Assembly (NCBI GenBank): GCA_023548195.1
Contig: JAJHZJ010000121.1
Span: 6,476,058-6,540,057, forward strand
DNA length: 64,000 nt
Direction of reading: 5' to 3'
Origin: Bettongia penicillata ogilbyi
Lineage: Eukaryota; Chordata; Mammalia; Diprotodontia; Potoroidae
Part shown: piece by piece, positions 53,596-64,000 of the stretch
How the letters are laid out: each line of letters opens with the position of its first letter
Numbering within the stretch: the first letter of the stretch is position 1
The notes under the pieces: model-generated
Seen by the model: the letters and a program-made list of their open reading frames with translations, nothing else
Told to the model about the DNA's origin: nothing
The model's database searches: none
Program-made: the position numbers and the translations under genes

Positions 53596-54361
53596 GGAGG
53601 GTGGAGCCAAGATGGCAAGTAGAAAGAAGCACATACACTAGTTCTTCCCCCACAGCCCATAAAATACCTGTAAAGAAAGACTCTCAACAAATTCTAGAGC
53701 AGCAGAAGTCACAGAACAATGGAGTGGTTGAGATTCCCAGTCCACGGTGACCTGAAAGGCCAACAGGAAAGGTCTGTTGCACCAGATTCAGAGTGGAGCC
53801 CAACCCAACCTTGGTGCCATGGCATGGCACCTCGAAAAGGATACAAACAGGCTTTGGGGACAGAATCCCCGGTGGTGGTAGCAGCAGTTTGCAGATCCCT
53901 TAACCCACAGGTGCCAAAGGTCAGTGAGAGAGTTTTTTTTCAGCTGGCTGAGAAGGGAGCAGGGTCTTCCCACAGCTCTGGCCTCAGGTGGAGGCAGCAG
54001 AGGCTGCATCTGGCTGCAGCAGCTCCCACAGCAGCCTGCATCCATTGTTGGATCATAAAACCCCTGAGGGAACTGACCTCAGCCCTATGTAGCAACCCTG
54101 CCCCCACCTAATGCTCCTAGAGGAATTGAGTAGCTTATCTGAATCTCAGCCCCCAGTGCTAGCTTGGTGGAACTGGAGGCCAGGTGGCTGTGGAGAGGAA
54201 ACTCTACTACTCATACATACTGGGTACAAAAGTTTCTTGTTTCTCCCAGACCATTGTACACGCTTGACTGTGTCACCTTGGAGGAACTGAGATCTTACAG
54301 ATCCCCAGAGTATGCCCTACTCTTGACAAAGGACCCAAAAATCAAGTAACTGGTTGGAAAA

Positions 54362-55460
54362 ATGCCCAAAAAAGGGGAAAAAAATAAGACTATAGAAGGT
54401 TACTTTCTTGGTGAACAGATATCTTCTCCCATCCTTTCAGATGAGGAAGAACAATGCTCACCATCAGGGAAAGACATAAAAGTCAAGGCTTCTGTATCCC
54501 AAACATCCAAAATAAATATTCAATGATCTCAGGCCATGGAAGAGCTCTAAAAGGATTTTGAAAATCAAGTAAGAGAGGGGGAGTAAAAACTGGGAAGAGA
54601 AATGAGAGAGATGCAAGAAAAGCATGGAAAGCCAGTCAACATCTTGCTAAAGGAGACCTAAAAAAAATGCTGAAGAAAATAACACCTTGAAAAATAGGCT
54701 AACTCAATTGGAAAAAGAGGTTCAAAAAGCCAATGAGGAGAAGAATGCTTTCAAAAGCAGAATGAGCCAAATGGAAAAAGAGGTTCAAAAGTTCACTGAA
54801 GAAAATAGTTCTTTAAAAATTAGAATGGAATAGATGGAGGCTAATGACTTTGTGAGAAACCAAGAAATCACAAAACAAAACCAAAAGAATGAAAAATGAA
54901 AGAAAATGTGAAATAACTCATTGGAAAAACAACTGACCTGAAAAATAGATGCAGGAGAGATGATTTAAAAATTATGGGACTACCTGAAAGTTATGACCAA
55001 AAAAAAAGAGCTTAGAAATCATCTTTCATGAAATTATCAAGGAAAACTGCCTCAACATTCTAGGACCAGGGGGCAAAATAAATATTGAAAGAATCTACTG
55101 ATCACCTCCTGAAAGAGATCCAAAAAGAGAGCCTCCTAGGAACATTGTAGCCAAATTCCAGAGTTACCAGGTCAAGGAGAAAATATTGCAAGCAGCTATT
55201 TTATGGAAATACAATTTGAGTATTGTGGAAATACAATCAGCATAACACAAGATCTAGTAGCTTCCACATTAAAGGATCGAAGGGTGTGGAATATGATATT
55301 CCAGAAGTCAAAGGAATTAGGACTAAAACCAAGAATCACCCACCAAGCAAAGCTGACTACAATACTTCAGGGGAAGAGATGATCTTTCAATGAAACAGAG
55401 GACTTTCAAGCATTCTTGATGAAAAGACCACAGCTGAAAAGAAAATTTGACTTTTAAACA
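54362..55460 (+). pseudogene. L1-type ORF1 (ORF1p) pseudogene
   Basis: The start ATG at 54362 opens a frame beginning Met-Pro-Lys-Lys-Gly that runs 51 codons to a TGA. Further stops follow. The coiled-coil region (54672-54860) consists of 63-bp units, with an in-frame TAG at 54831-54833 in the third. The RNA-recognition phrase is recognisable at about 54950-54990, encoding a run similar to RRDDLKIMGLPES. The C-terminal domain continues to a stop before the spacer. It is not translatable as one protein. Confidence 0.75.
54672..54850 (+). repeat. 63-bp tandem coiled-coil repeat in ORF1 (3 units)
   Basis: Units begin at 54672, 54735 and 54798, with phrases gaagaaaat, gaggagaag and gaagaaaat, and share aatggaaaaagaggttcaaa-type cores. 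Each encodes 21 residues, or three heptads. The third runs into non-repeated sequence. The homologous region of the element at 16939 has four units. Confidence 0.75.
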
Positions 55461-55606
55461 CAAGAATCAAGAGAAACATGAAAAGGTAAACAGGAAAGAT
55501 AAATCATAAGGTACTTACTAAAGGTGAACTATTTACATTCCTACATGGAAAGACAATATTTGTAACTCTTGAAACTTTTTTCAATATCGGGGTAGTTGGT
55601 AGGATT

Positions 55607-55610
<4 letters not shown>

Positions 55611-55659
<49 letters not shown>

Positions 55660-55718
55660 GAGAGAGAGAGAGGGGCAGAGAGAGAGAAGGAGAGAGAGAG
55701 AGGAAGAGAGAGAGAGGC

Positions 55719-55751
<33 letters not shown>

Positions 55752-55756
55752 GAGAG
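55611..55756. repeat. (AG)n microsatellite
   Basis: About 146 bp of ag dinucleotides with a few interruptions (gaag, gggc), inside the half-L1 spacer. The antisense Ser-Leu repeat frame across it is an artefact. Confidence 0.95.
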
Positions 55757-56567
55757 CACAGGGTGAGTTGAATAGGAAGGGATCTTATCTAAAAAATGAA
55801 ATTAAGGGGTAAGAGAGGAATATATTGGGAGGAGAAAGGGAGAAATGGAATGGGGCAAATTATCTCTCATAAAAGAGGCAAGAAAAAGATTTTTCAATGG
55901 AGGTGAAAGGGAAAATGTGAAGCTTACTCTCATCACATTTGACTCAAGGAAGGAATAAAATGCACACTCATTTTGATATGCAAAACGATCTTACAATACA
56001 GGAAAGTGGGGGGAAAGGGGATAAGCAGGGGGGATGGTAGAAGGGAGGGCAACAGGAAGAGGGAGCAATTAGAAGTCAACACTCTTGGGCAGGGACAAGA
56101 TCAAAAGAAAATAGAAGAAATGGGGGGCAGGATAGGAAGAAGGGAAATATAATTAGTCTTAAACAACATGACTATTATGGAAGTCACTTGCAAAGTTATA
56201 CATATATAAGCTATATTGAATTGTTTGCCTCTCCAATGGGATCTGTGGGGAGGGAAGAAGGAAGAGAAGTTGGAATTCAAAGTTTAGAAACAACTGTTGA
56301 GTACTGTTCTTGCATACAGCTGGGAAATAAGAAATGCAGGTAACAGGGTATAGAAATTTATCTTGCCCAACGGGACAAAAGAGAAGATGGAGATAAGGAA
56401 AGGGAGGGATGTTAGAATGGAGGACAGATTGGTGCTAGGGGCAATTAGAATGCTTGGTTTTGGGGTGGGGGGATGGTAGAGATGGGGAGAAAATCTGGAA
56501 CTCAAAATTTAGTGAAAATGAATGTTGAAAACTTAACATAAATAAATACATAAATTTAAAAAAAATT

Positions 56568-56890
56568 CCCAGTGATCTTTTAAAGCAAAATGCCTTCCAC
56601 ATCCAGAGAAAGAACTATAGAATTCAATTGCAGAATGTAGCAGATCACTTTCTTCTGTATTACATTTTGGTTTGTTATATGATTTCTCCCATTCATTTTA
56701 ATTCTTCTATACAACATGACTATGGTGAAAATATATTTAATAGGAATGTATGTGTAGAATCTATATAAAATTGTGTGCCATCTTGAGGAGGGAAGGGGGA
56801 GGTGGGGGAAAGGAGCAGGAGGGAAGGAAAAAAATCTAAGTTATATGGTAGTGATTGTAGAATACTGAAAATAAATAATAAAAAAGAAAA
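56568..56890 (+). mobile_element. 5'-truncated L1 3'UTR
   Basis: Contains aaaatgccttccacatccag, agaaagaactatagaattc, tatacaacatgactatgg and atcttgaggagggaagggg, and ends in an A-rich tail (aaataaataataaaaaag). Confidence 0.75.
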
Positions 56891-56894
56891 ATAT

Positions 56895-57262
56895 TGAAAG
56901 ACTTGCATGAAATAATACAGTGAAACAAGCAAAACCAAGAGAATATTGTATACAGTAATAACAGTAATTGTTTGAAGAGTAATTGTGAATAGCTAAGCTA
57001 TTCTGAGTAATTTGAATATTCAAATTAACTACATAGGATGTAATGAAGTAAAATGCTATTCATCTCCAGAGAAAGAACTGATATAGGGAGGTTTGTATTG
57101 TATGGTTTATATATCTATAGATATATATGTATATATATCAAAAGGTGACTTATCTAGTGTGGGGATCAGAGGAAGGAATGAGATAATGAGATAACTCAGA
57201 ACTCAAAATGTAACAAAAATTAAATAAAATAAATATATTTTTAAAAAATAAAAACATTTTTT
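56895..57262 (+). mobile_element. 5'-truncated L1 3' end
   Basis: Contains gaaagacttgcatgaaataa, aagcaaaaccaagagaatat, atgctattcatctccagag, aaagaactgatataggg and a TA tract at 57105-57138. It ends in A-rich sequence. Confidence 0.7.
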
Positions 57263-57265
57263 TAA

Positions 57266-57545
57266 AAGACAGTATTTGGAATATTATCAAGTGAAGAAGA
57301 GAATAGATTTGTTCTGTATTGCTTCAAAGATCTAGAATTAAGAGGTAGAAATTTTCAACAGATCTCAACTCACCATAAAGAAAGATTATGTTAAAAATCA
57401 GAGCTCTCCAATCATGGAATAGGTTGTCTTATCCTGAGCTCCATGTACCTGGACAGTATGATTACCTGTCAGAATGCAAGCTGCTTCTTCCCTTATGAGA
57501 CCTCTAAAATCTCCTCCAACACTAAAATTAGATTCTAGATAATTC
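57266..57545 (+). mobile_element. CR1/L3 LINE, part 3 (3' end)
   Basis: Contains gaagagaatagatttgttct, tcaactcaccataaagaaag, ctctccaatcatggaatagg and ttgtcttatcctgagctcc, then atctcctccaacac, in CR1/L3 order. It starts where part 2 (ending 52995) leaves off. Compare the antisense copy at 22743-23235. Confidence 0.65.
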
Positions 57546-58084
57546 TTTCAGATTGATTTAGAAGTTATTTGTAACATTTGGTGATTTAAAAAAAATTCTT
57601 AAAAGTTTTGAGTCACTACTTAGATTAATAAATTTGCTTTTTAAGTGCAAGAGGGAACAAATAATAAGATGAATTTTGCTTTTTATAGATTTTTATTATT
57701 GTGTCTGAGTATGTCATCTTAATAATTTTTGCAATATGAAGTCAGCATCAAGTTTGTTTTTGTTTCAGAAACAAGGTATTTTAATGTCATGTTGAAATTC
57801 AACTTAGCTATTCACTCATCTCCATATCTAAACTTTCAGCAAAGAAAGGTTTAATTATATTTAGCACAACAAAGATACTTAATAAATGTTGATTGTTGCT
57901 ACAGCCTTTGGATTTTGCATTTTTATACTATGACACTGTGAACCAGATTTTCCCAATACTTAAGAATCTTCCTGGGAGGTAATATTAGATTTAATAGAGT
58001 CCATTTCCATCCATAAGCAAATAACTTACTTTCAAGGAGTCACTTAAGCACTGAGGAGACAAGCATTTCCATATTGATTAGGTC
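57546..58084. other. unassigned AT-rich stretch
   Basis: Only a short L2/MIR-type tail (cttaataaatgttgattg) at about 57879-57896 is recognisable. Confidence 0.35.
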
Positions 58085-58262
58085 AGTATTAAACATAATA
58101 ACTGACATTGATCATATGCAGTCCTTTTCTCACCATATCTCTATGAAGTACAAGTGGTAGTATTATGATCTCCATTTTACAGATGAGAAAACTGAATCTC
58201 TGAGAAGTTAAGTGATTTGCCCATGGTCAGCTGTGTGCATAGGATGTATTCTCAACCCAAAT
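58085..58262 (-). repeat. MIR SINE
   Basis: Antisense tail (atctccattttacagatgag), CORE (gttaagtgatttgcccatgg) and diverged head. Confidence 0.7.
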
Positions 58263-58489
58263 CACATAAATCTCCAGGACTCTTTCCATTTTGCCCCCCT
58301 GACTCCAAATATGACTCATGTCTGAGACATGTTCAATACTCACATGTTTGTATCTTCTCCAGTGTTTAGAGATGGTTGCTATTTACCTGATGCAAATTAG
58401 TTAGCATACACCTAGCAGTTATATCCCTGATGGGAGAAGGAATTGGGTAACACTCTTCTTTCTCAGCTCTAACTATTGACCTCCCTCCC

Positions 58490-58570
58490 TTTTAACGCAA
58501 CACAGTGCCTGGCACGTAGTAGGTGCTATCTAAATGCTTATTCCTTTCCCTTCCCCTTCCCCTTTTCCTA
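58490..58570 (+). repeat. L2/MIR tail followed by (TTCCC)n
   Basis: Contains cacagtgcctggcacgtagt and aggtgctatctaaatgctta, then a short pyrimidine tandem repeat (ttccc units) at 58545-58570. Confidence 0.7.
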
Positions 58571-59740
58571 TGTCACAATTAGGTTCTAAAAGATAGATAT
58601 TTTAGATTATCAAAAGAACTCTTTTTTCCTAACAGCTCAAAGATTTCATAATTTAATTACTTTGGAAATCTATTAGAAGGCCACTACAGGTATGAATTAG
58701 AGAAGTACTATGCCTGTGTGCATATCAAGTTCACATTTTAATTTATAAATTTCCTTTTGTAATATAATGTTGGGGAGAAGAAAACAAAATTAAATTAGCA
58801 TTTCAGTGTCCTTTATCTAGTCATACTTAAGGTAAAATAGATGTTAATTAAATCTAAAAAAAGAGAATACCAATCAATTTACCTTTTAAAGGTGTTGAAG
58901 AGAGATGTGTTTTCTTTCCAGCAAAAACAAAACAGACTAACTGAAGTCAATTAATACATTAAGGAAAATAAAAAATTAAGGAAGGAGACATTTTTTAATA
59001 TTATACAGATTAGTTTAACTTTAATGATATTCTAACTGCAGTCATATGAGAACAAAAATCTATCAGTGTATGACCAGTGCACATGGGAAAAGGAATAATT
59101 CAAAAAAAGTCTGAAAAACGAAATGGCTACTTTGCATTAACTGGGTCTCACCATACAGAATGGTCATTACTTAAAAATGACATAAAATGCATCATTATAT
59201 TAGTGTCCTCGTAACAACAGATTATGATCTGATAATTATGATCAGTGCTGCTTCCTGCAGTTAGAGACAATATTATCCTATTTGGCAACACAGAGTACTT
59301 TTGGTATGGTATCATCTTCCCCATTTTATCAAAAGGAAAGAGAGACTGGGAAAAATTACATAATTTGTAGGTAAACTGAGAAGTCTGTTCTCAGGGTTTT
59401 CCACTAACAGTACTTATGCTTCGCTCTGAGCCAGTATGTTCAAATAGCTATACACATTGTCTTTCTACAACCTGATTCTGCCTTAAATAAAGAATGTCTG
59501 ATGTTATCTCCCCAGAAAATAAACATGTCTTTCTGTGTACTAAAGTAAAATTCATCATAATCTATTGTAATTGGATGTCTCTATCATCTGCTAGTGACAG
59601 CTGTCAAGAGCTTTTTATTTCTATCACTGCCATTTTTAATTGTTTGATTCCCTTTCTACACACCCCCACAAATTTATTGCCAAGCTTCTTTACCCTTTTA
59701 TTAACATTAAAATAGCAGGTTAATTTAATAAAAGCAGAGA
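58571..59740. other. mostly unassigned intergenic stretch
   Basis: About 1.2 kb. A weak antisense MIR tail may lie at 59320-59390 (ccccattttatcaaaagg). No gene found. Confidence 0.3.
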
Positions 59741-60200
59741 ATGGTACTTGGTGCTGTCCAAAGTCCTGATCATCATTGCTCACAGAACGTTTTCCTCTGC
59801 AAGGTCTCGTCGTTGGATTTAGTTGTACAGGTCCCTTAGCCCGAGAAAGGCATTTATAGATTCTTTGCTTCCACTCAAGGTACTGGAAGAGCTAAAAGGA
59901 AGTTTTAAATGATCGTGCCACAAAGAGACACTGATGTGTGGCATGATGAGATGAAAGAAATTATTTTATTACTGCTTTTTCCCCATTCATTATAGCAAAG
60001 ATGCTGTAAGTGCCACTGAATTCTGCTGTGAGTTTTCCAATTAACTGCCAACAGCACTGATGCGCACATTGGTAATGATTTGATAGCATTAATTTTTTTT
60101 AGTAAACATGCAAATTACCAAAAACAGTCTTAATGCAAAACATACTTCAGGTACCAAACTTGGGTAGGTTACGTTATACTTTTAGGTTAATTTGCCTTTT
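59741..60200. other. candidate conserved noncoding element
   Basis: Repeat-free, with balanced composition and retained CpGs (acagaacgttttcctctg, ggtctcgtcgttgg, cttagcccgagaaagg, aaatgatcgtgccac, actgatgcgcacattgg), plus TAAT/ATTA and octamer-like motifs (gcattaattttttt, aacatgcaaattaccaa). By eye it is the most enhancer-like segment in the window. Function is inference. Confidence 0.3.
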
Positions 60201-60869
60201 AATGATCACAAATTCAAATCTGATTTAATATCACATAAGAAAGCTGATTCTGTATGCTTGCAGTCTCTATGAAGGTGCTGTTCTACAGGCAAAATTTAAA
60301 CATACAATTTACAGTCTAATATTCCAACTTTAGCTCTACCATATTTCTAACTTTTGTATTCCTCCTGCTTCTTACTCCCAAGAAAAAAGAATTGTGACAA
60401 GTTGAAAACTTCAAAATATCACTCTGTAGTCAATCAATGTATTCCTAGAAGCATTTTTCTCACAATGTATATAAATAGTACTCTGTTGTTTTCCTGATGA
60501 ACATGCAGAGGAAGGTCCAATGATGAGTGTGCCCATAGCACAGTAACAGAAACCCATATTTGGTGTCTTACATTGTCACTTGAATGGAGTAGAGTGGGAA
60601 GGTTTCCTTCTTGATAGCCTAGGAGCATAATCCTACCCCATAATTCTCCAAACTATTCCTTTGTCATGGATTAGCAACATATCACATGCAAAATCAGTCA
60701 AAATCTACTTTTGCCATAATTTAAGTAATTTCAGGATACAAACTATATTCAAGTAAATTATAAGTACTAATCTTAGCTACAAAATATAACTGTAATTGAT
60801 AGCCATTTCTCTAGCAGGCACTAGCCATACACTCAATTCACTTTCAGCTCAACTCATTTTACTCTCTGA
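60201..60869. other. unassigned intergenic stretch
   Basis: No repeat or gene recognised. Confidence 0.3.
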
Positions 60870-61010
60870 CCCTGCTTCAACCATTTCCCCATCTACACTT
60901 TCTAGCTCTCTGCTATGCTTTGTCTTCCCCTATTTAGATACAACTTGGGTTTTTTTTTTTAATTTGTATCCCCTCCACTTAGTACAGTATCTAGCACTTA
61001 ATAAGTGTGC
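60870..61010 (+). repeat. L2 3' end fragment
   Basis: Contains tttgtatcccctccacttag and tacagtatctagcacttaat, then aagtgtgctc. It is followed by a TC microsatellite. Confidence 0.55.
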
Positions 61011-61017
61011 TCTCTCT

Positions 61018-61020
<3 letters not shown>

Positions 61021-61075
<55 letters not shown>
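61021..61075. repeat. (TC)n microsatellite
   Basis: A nearly pure tc tract of 55 bp. The 138-codon frame across it owes its length to this Ser/Leu tract. Confidence 0.95.
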
Positions 61076-61076
<1 letters not shown>

Positions 61077-62019
61077 ATTTTGGGGTCCACATTACTCATA
61101 CTTCCATGTCAATTATGCTACTCTGAAGTCACCGGAACTCCCGCCTAATTGTCTTACCCCCTGGGTTTCACAACTAGAACTCCTCCTCTCTTTGAAGGTC
61201 ACTCTTCCTTGAATTTAGACTCTATAAATAGCTTTCCCCAGACCTTGCTTGGATGCCTTTCCCCTAAGTTCTCACCTTTTTTTTGCCAGCTAATCTTTAT
61301 TCTCATTTTAACCTTTGGCCCAGTGATAATTTATCACATTCATGTAGCAACATATATATATCAACTGCTTAAAATAATTTTTTTATCTACAGTGGGAAAT
61401 ATAACTTAACATGGATTTTCTTGTCACATTTAAGAAAAACATACAGTTCTAATATATGTACACACATACATACAAATACACATATGCTTGTTTATCCCCA
61501 TGACAGACTAAGGCATCTGGATCTCCATGCACAAGATAAGGGTATATGAGGAAAAGAAAACACTTACTAACCAGGGCTTATGTTTATTCTAAAGTGCTTA
61601 TAAACTGATGGTGTGTCATTATCAGTTGAAAATCTCCACAGTTAAGCCTCCTAAACTTGCACATCATGTCCCTTTATCCTGTATGTGCACACAGATGTGT
61701 AAGTGAAATACTCAAAATCCATTTGCCAAAGTAAATAAAAACCTGGGGTCTCCACCAACTTTCTAATATACTTGTCACAAAATCCTACTAATGTTTTTAA
61801 ACTTTTCAATCACCTTTCAACACGGTCAAAGTAACACTACTGACAGGGGACAGTGGAAACTCATTTCCATATGGTTGGACCATTCACCTCTTTTTGGCAA
61901 ATAGTCACTAGACAAATAGGCAGAAATATAATAATTGTTTTTAAGGGATTTTCAATGAGATTTAGTTTTTATTAGTTATTCTGTCATTTATCCTGATACA
62001 TTTTTTGCCCTTCTCTCCT
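61076..62019. other. unassigned intergenic stretch
   Basis: The first 200 bp are pyrimidine-rich. The rest is AT-rich with a short TA/CA tract at 61455-61485. No gene recognised. Confidence 0.3.
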
Positions 62020-62934
62020 GTTAACCAGCTATTTTGTCCAGCTGCCCTATTTCTATCAATGATTTCACCACCTTTCTAGTAACTTAGACTAGAATCTCTA
62101 CCTTTTCCTTGCCCTTCATTCCTTATATCCAGTTACCATATCTAATCAAATTCCCTGAGTGCTTTTCTTAGCCTCCATTCAGTGACTTCATGATGATTCA
62201 GGTCCTGATCATCCTAATGTCTGGACTATTACAATAACCAAATAACTGATGCCTATGACCCCCTCTCAAATTTCTCTCCCCTCTAATCCATCCAATATGG
62301 CCTTGCCATATTAATCTGCCCAAAGTACTAATGTTTTTATAAAACAATCCTATTCAAAAACTTCAGGTGGCTCCTCATTGTCAAGAGGTAAAGTCTAAAG
62401 TCCTCAGATTTTCTAAAGAATACCCCCAATATACTTAATTCTTACTACTCCAGAACATAAACTATGCCAGCAGATTCTTCATTGTTACCTCCCACATGCT
62501 CTTCTTCTCACCTCCCCCCACATACCTTTGCTCATGCAACTTCCGGAACATGCTTTTTCCTTCTTTTTTTGACTAATCATATTTTACCTATTCTTCATGG
62601 CCCAGCTCAAATCCATTGCTTCCATAAGATCTTCTCTGATTACTTTAATTCTATTGATCTTTTTGTTTTCTGGAATTGAAGTTAATATGTCTATAGCCCT
62701 TAACTTGGCTTTAATCAGATGTCTGTCCAGTTCAATTATTCATTCAACATACATTTATTAAGTGCTAGGGGAGAGAAAAAAAGATAATTAAGAAAAGGCC
62801 CCTGCTGCTATCACTTTTTCTTAGTATTTTATTATTGTTATTTCTTGTGTCTCCACAACTAGGTTGTCAGCTTTGGGGAGTAGAAACAATGTCTTAAATT
62901 TCTTTTTTAATGTATTGTCTGTAAGACCTATCAA
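62020..62934 (+). mobile_element. L2 LINE 3' end with small insertion
   Basis: L2 order is visible: atgtctggactattacaata, ctccccacatacctttgc, ttcatggcccagctcaaat, ccataagatcttctctgat, then ctccacaactaggttgtcag at 62851. A MIR-like piece (acatacatttattaagtgc, ggcccctgctgctatcac) at about 62745-62815 splits the end. The 71-codon frame at 62464 is L2 debris. Confidence 0.7.
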
Positions 62935-62941
62935 GAAATGG

Positions 62942-63165
62942 ATTATGACAGAGTATGTAAACAGGTAACCGTGGACTCAGGTAGCCCTGGGTTCACTTAC
63001 TGTCTCTGATAAATACTAACTTGGTGACCCTGGACAAGTTGTTTAATGTATCCCTTCTGTCATCCAGGAAACTATCTAAAACTTTTAAGTTGCAAAACGA
63101 TTGCTGATATATATTGTAAGAGAGAGTTCCCAAAATGATGAAATTACAAGTTTACACACTCTCAC
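62942..63165 (+). repeat. unnamed CORE-SINE with distinctive tail, longest copy
   Basis: B-box (gccctgggttcacttac), CORE (ttggtgaccctggacaag) and then a non-MIR tail: actatctaaaacttttaag, ttgcaaaacgattgctgata, gagagagttcccaaaatgat. It shares its tail with 9640-9765 and 40508-40645. Confidence 0.6.
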
Positions 63166-63554
63166 ACATGACCAAGGTACTGCTGTGTGCCTTGTTGAAT
63201 ATGCTAATATTCATTTTACTTGAATTATTTTGACTCTAACAATATCATTTTATTCCTCTTTGAGAACACAGGGCTACAATCTACTGACCAACTGATATTT
63301 TAGATTTTTAACTAATACTGAAAAAACTTACCATTCTCAACCTATTGTTTACAGAGGCCTGAGAGAATAAATAATTAATCAAAATGGAACATGCCTCCTG
63401 AAAGCAGCTTGCCTTGTAAATGTATAAACATATAAGTAGAAATAGAAATATATTAGGTGGTTATAATATAAAAGCATATTTTAGTCACATTTGAATATTA
63501 TGTAAGTGAAGGAAGTTGATAATGAATAGTCAATTAACTGGCATGAATATAAAA
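63166..63554. other. unassigned AT-rich stretch
   Basis: No repeat or gene recognised. Confidence 0.3.
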
Positions 63555-63696
63555 GTGAGAATTTGTAGCAACAGAAATAGCCTAGAGCCAGGGGTTCAAG
63601 ACCCTGCTCTGTCACTATCTGTGTTATCTTGAATGAGTCATTACATTCCACTGGGAGAAATAATTCTTAGGTCCTTTTCAACTTTTTGATTAGTGG
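63555..63696 (+). repeat. MIR SINE
   Basis: B-box (caggggttcaagaccctgc), CORE (gttatcttgaatgagtcatt) and the tail phrase taggtccttttcaac. Confidence 0.7.
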
Positions 63697-63934
63697 GATG
63701 GAAACAACTACATCAAGGAGGGATACTTCTGGATTCCAGTAAATAAATCTCCTTATACTTTAATCTACTTAGTTCTACCTATGTCCAAGTCATCTCATTT
63801 TCTTCATAAAGACATCCAGTAGGCAAAACAGAAGACTTTGAAAAATTATGAAAAAAAAGAAACAGAAGGACTGAAAGTAGGGAAACAACTCATGATACTG
63901 CATTTTTCTTTTCTAAAATAAATGTTATTAATAA

Positions 63935-64000
63935 ATAATAACAGTAACAATAGCCAGCCTTTATATAACACTTGAAGGTATTTCAACCAGTTTACAAATA
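63935..64000 (-). repeat. MIR SINE tail, cut by window end
   Basis: Antisense tail start (acaatagccagcctttatat, aacacttgaaggtatttc). The element continues beyond the window. Confidence 0.6.

Larger units (their letters stand above)
53596..56565 (+). mobile_element. half-L1 (HAL1-like) element 2
   Basis: The 5' end ggagggtggagccaagatgg is typical of L1 5'UTRs. A relatively GC-rich 5'UTR (to about 54360) carries a fortuitous 130-codon frame. An ORF1 relic (54362 to about 55460) and a purine-rich spacer follow. At about 56165 L1 3'UTR-like sequence takes over (caacatgactattatgg) with no ORF2 at all. The end near 56560 is A/T-rich (aaataaatacataaattt). Without reverse transcriptase such elements depend on L1 proteins in trans. 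Confidence 0.7.

Noticed and set aside
53719..54111. 130-codon frame, relatively GC-rich
   Set aside because: It lies in the 5'UTR of half-L1 element 2, upstream of the real ORF1 start, with no protein similarity I recognise.
55541..55759. Ser/Leu repeat protein on the minus strand
   Set aside because: A pure consequence of the (AG)n microsatellite.
60796..61212. Longest open frame of the window (138 codons, plus strand)
   Set aside because: Its length depends on the (TC)n microsatellite, it overlaps an L2 end, and there is no domain or start context.
1..64000. Possible CRISPR array, operon, tRNA or rRNA genes
   Set aside because: No regularly spaced identical repeats with unique spacers, no cloverleaf sequence beyond diverged SINE heads, and no rRNA-like segments. 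The repeat content is that of a mammalian nuclear genome.

Overview
The window looks like an intergenic stretch (gene desert) of a marsupial nuclear genome. It is AT-rich and CpG-poor. It carries a repeat mixture I know from metatherian genomes: tRNA-derived CORE-SINEs with RTE-type 3' tails, many MIR/Ther-1 SINEs, L2 and CR1/L3 relics, and L1-related elements that keep ORF1 but lack most or all of ORF2 (half-L1 or HAL1 architecture). I cannot name the species. Family names come from remembered consensus sequences, not from a database search.

I found no functional protein-coding gene, tRNA, rRNA, CRISPR array or operon. The open frames are all short (138 codons at most). The longest fall in LINE relics, SINEs, a (TC)n microsatellite or plain low-complexity sequence, and none shows a conserved domain outside LINE debris.

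Layout. 1-16.9 kb: scattered MIR and RTE-tailed SINEs, a mariner-like MITE inside a MIR, an L2 3' end interrupted by a SINE, a full-length composite SINE with an 11-bp target-site duplication, and two repeat-poor stretches that look like conserved noncoding DNA. 16.9-21.1 kb: a half-L1 with a broken ORF1, an antisense LINE insertion flanked by a 9-bp duplication, and an L1 ORF2/3'UTR end. 21-33 kb: an antisense CR1/L3 relic, MIRs, an L2 end and a long repeat-poor block with a candidate regulatory element near 31.8-32.05 kb. 33-40 kb: an old L1 piece, an L2 endonuclease-domain relic, a hAT end, and a 741-bp Tigger1-type DNA transposon that lost its transposase by a deletion between two short repeats. 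40-53 kb: more SINEs and L2, a MIR nested in a MIR, and a complete class II-like solo LTR with a 6-bp duplication. 53.6-57.3 kb: a second half-L1 followed by two L1 3' ends, all apparently lodged in one CR1/L3 element. 57.5-64 kb: another candidate conserved element near 59.75-60.2 kb, a (TC)n tract and an L2 end.

Nothing here works together as a pathway or operon. The content is a record of successive transposition, plus several stretches that may be conserved enhancers. I see no sign of an undescribed biological system. The best-supported observations are the nested insertions with readable target-site duplications, the Tigger1 deletion junction, the solo LTR, and the 21-residue coiled-coil repeat unit whose copy number differs between the two half-L1 ORF1 genes.
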